Shown here: positions 13,604 to 13,754 of the stretch, one piece after another
How positions within the stretch are numbered: position 1 is the first letter of the stretch
Layout: each line of letters opens with the position of its first letter
Origin: an uncultured bacterium
GTDB lineage: Bacteria > Patescibacteriota > Minisyncoccia > Minisyncoccales > JAQTVQ01
Assembly (NCBI GenBank): GCA_903839905.1
Contig: CAIMDX010000040.1
Location: 1 to 13,754, forward strand
Length of the DNA: 13,754 bases
Direction of reading: 5' to 3'
Position numbers and translations under genes: made by a program
The notes under the pieces: model-generated
Seen by the model: only the letters and a program-made list of their open reading frames with translations
Databases searched by the model: none
Told to the model about the DNA's origin: nothing

Positions 13604-13629
13604 AAAAGCCCTCTAAAAAGAGGGCTTTT
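13604..13629 (+). terminator. Rho-independent terminator of unit 2
   Basis: AAAAGCCCTCT (13604-13614), loop AAAA, AGAGGGCTTTT (13619-13629); the same 11-bp stem as at 12604-12629. Confidence 0.9.
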
Positions 13630-13691
13630 CTATTGCAAATTTTCAATATAAAATTTAATTCTTGCTTTGACCAGCTTTGAGTTTTAATCCC

Positions 13692-13700
13692 TGTGGATAA
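13692..13700 (+). promoter_or_regulatory. Perfect DnaA-box 9-mer, copy C
   Basis: TGTGGATAA in the same context as copies A and B, 6 nt before the terminator hairpin 13707-13725. Confidence 0.45.
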
Positions 13701-13754
13701 CTAACTCTACCTTTCGGAAAGGTAGTATTTTTAGGGTGCTAGCACCCCTTGACA

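Larger units (their letters stand above)
13604..13754 (+). repeat. Composite boundary repeat, copy C, cut by the window edge
   Basis: It matches copy B from the terminator stem to the -35 TTGACA (13749-13754), where the window ends. It lacks the left arm of the GGTCAAAGC hairpin and the nested GC-rich block: CTTG joins directly to CTTTGACCAG. The terminator hairpin (13707-13725), TATTTTT and the palindrome GGGTGCTAGCACCC (13734-13747) are unchanged. A third unit presumably starts just beyond. Confidence 0.88.

Noticed and set aside
11674..13700. Chromosomal replication origin
   Set aside because: The DnaA-box 9-mers are one per repeat, hundreds of bases apart, with no box cluster, unwinding element or dnaA/dnaN gene nearby.
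11719..13754. CRISPR array
   Set aside because: Only three repeat copies, about 1 kb apart, with genes between them and no uniform spacers or cas genes.
11719..13754. Integron cassette array with attC sites
   Set aside because: The borders lack convincing paired RYYYAAC and GTTRRRY core sites at a common place, units carry their own promoters and terminators, and no integrase is present.

Overview
The window looks like a chromosomal segment of a small-genome bacterium, most likely from the Candidate Phyla Radiation (Patescibacteria, Parcubacteria-like). This is an inference from gene content and style: an unusually short UvrC, almost no Shine-Dalgarno sequences, AT-rich intergenic DNA, short GC-rich inverted repeats scattered between genes, and TGA used as a normal stop (so not the recoded lineages). 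No rRNA, tRNA or marker gene is present to settle the lineage.

Positions 1-5537 carry plus-strand genes: the C-terminal part of a DUF3298-type extracytoplasmic protein, a two-domain sugar-phosphate nucleotidyltransferase with a left-handed beta-helix tail (GlmU-like), a DPG-synthase-like GT2 glycosyltransferase, a GtrA-family membrane protein, an AAAP-type amino acid permease and a CaCA-family cation exchanger. The first two are tightly linked. The next four run head to tail and are probably one envelope/transport transcription unit. The GT2 plus GtrA pair suggests lipid-linked sugar synthesis and translocation.

Positions 5534-11672 hold the full nucleotide excision repair set: uvrC and uvrB on the minus strand, translationally coupled by an ATGA overlap, and uvrA diverging on the plus strand. 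The 240-bp divergent spacer has a minus-strand terminator-like hairpin in the probable uvrC leader and a GC-rich inverted repeat directly in front of the uvrA start codon.

Positions 11673-13754 are the unusual part. Three copies of a composite boundary element recur about 0.9-1.0 kb apart. Each has a perfect DnaA-box-like 9-mer and a terminator hairpin; the last two also have a 14-bp palindrome touching the -35. They separate short insulated units. Unit 1 has a promoter, a strongly structured leader with competing pairings around a good Shine-Dalgarno, and a small reading frame broken at a run of ten T. Repairing that run joins two frames into one 165-residue protein. Unit 2 has a near-consensus promoter driving a roughly 100-nt hairpin RNA that ends in its own terminator, followed by a separately promoted 148-residue orphan protein. 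A third unit starts at the window edge: only its -35 is visible. The protein products of both units are unrecognised. The array may be an undescribed cassette locus or a genome-wide repeat family next to uvrA.
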